Below, one piece after another: positions 35,397 to 35,448 of a stretch of 35,448 nucleotides of DNA. The stretch is taken from positions 1 through 35,448 of the forward strand of contig DYSU01000025.1 of assembly GCA_020726335.1 (NCBI GenBank). The letters are read 5' to 3'. A model generated the notes under the pieces. It worked only from the letters and a program-made list of their open reading frames with translations. It was not told the DNA's origin and searched no databases. The DNA is from Thiomargarita sp. GTDB lineage: Bacteria > Pseudomonadota > Gammaproteobacteria > Beggiatoales > Beggiatoaceae. Position 1 is the stretch's first letter. Each line of letters opens with the position of its first letter. The position numbers and the translations under genes were made by a program.

Positions 35397-35448
35397 TTAT
35401 TCGATAATTTTGGCAACCACGCCAGCACCCACGGTGCGACCGCCTTCA
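35397..35448 (-). CDS. tuf: Elongation factor Tu (3' end only)
   Basis: The last 16 codons and stop of a gene cut by the window edge. They read EGGRTVGAGVVAKIIE, the invariant C-terminus of EF-Tu, which brings aminoacyl-tRNA to the ribosome. Placement directly upstream of rpsJ matches the usual rpsL-rpsG-fusA-tuf order. Confidence 0.93.
   Translation of the reverse strand, partial: EGGRTVGAGVVAKIIE

Noticed and set aside
21949-35448. Rearrangement or an inserted gene in the ribosomal block
   Set aside because: Gene by gene, the order from tuf to rplQ is the standard one. Both missing small genes (rpmD, rpmJ) are present but short, and no gap is large enough for an extra gene.

Overview
The window looks like chromosomal DNA of a gammaproteobacterium. 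The ribosomal block has the Escherichia coli-like S10, spc and alpha gene order, and ribosomal protein S4, RpoA, HemB, PrmC and MetW are of proteobacterial type. A TusA/DsrE2 sulfur-relay pair, a class I lysyl-tRNA synthetase and moderate G+C suggest a sulfur-oxidising lineage such as Thiotrichales/Beggiatoaceae. That placement is inferred from gene content, not from a search.

Region 1 (1-2492, minus) is a tight operon metW-hemB-rmlA. Region 2 (2493-5346) is the accessory part. It holds a regulated-looking promoter with two inverted repeats, tusA and dsrE2, an unrecognised 53-residue gene (minus), an AT-rich gene for a zinc-ribbon plus PD-(D/E)XK nuclease (plus), and a SAM methyltransferase pseudogene with an internal deletion. 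Region 3 (5362-11181, plus) carries alaS, a two-domain glycosyltransferase, a ribbon-helix-helix-like protein, a small membrane protein and a YajL/DJ-1 protein. Region 4 (11206-15962, minus) carries a secreted protein with two copies of an uncharacterised module and five thrombospondin type 3 repeats, followed by the overlapping proA-bioD-prmC run.

Region 5 (16026-21862) has class I lysRS (plus), phosphomannomutase/phosphoglucomutase (minus), an FkbM methyltransferase (plus), tRNA-Pro(GGG) with a good promoter (plus) and purF (minus). Region 6 (21876-35448, minus) reads from the 3' end of tuf through rpsJ to rplQ: S10 (rpsJ-rpsQ), spc (rplN-rpmJ with secY) and alpha (rpsM-rplQ). Clear intrinsic terminators lie after tuf, after rpmJ and after rplQ.

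Most of the window is housekeeping: translation, tetrapyrrole, biotin, proline and purine synthesis, and surface sugar metabolism (rmlA, algC-like, glycosyltransferase, FkbM). The most unusual material is the 3.6-5.35 kb segment, where an AT-rich Card1/DUF1887-like nuclease without a CARF sensor lies opposite a tiny unknown gene and beside a decayed methyltransferase, and the duplicated-module TSP3 protein. Calling the nuclease segment a new system is speculative. What the sequence shows is a plausible nuclease with intact catalytic motifs in a low-G+C patch.
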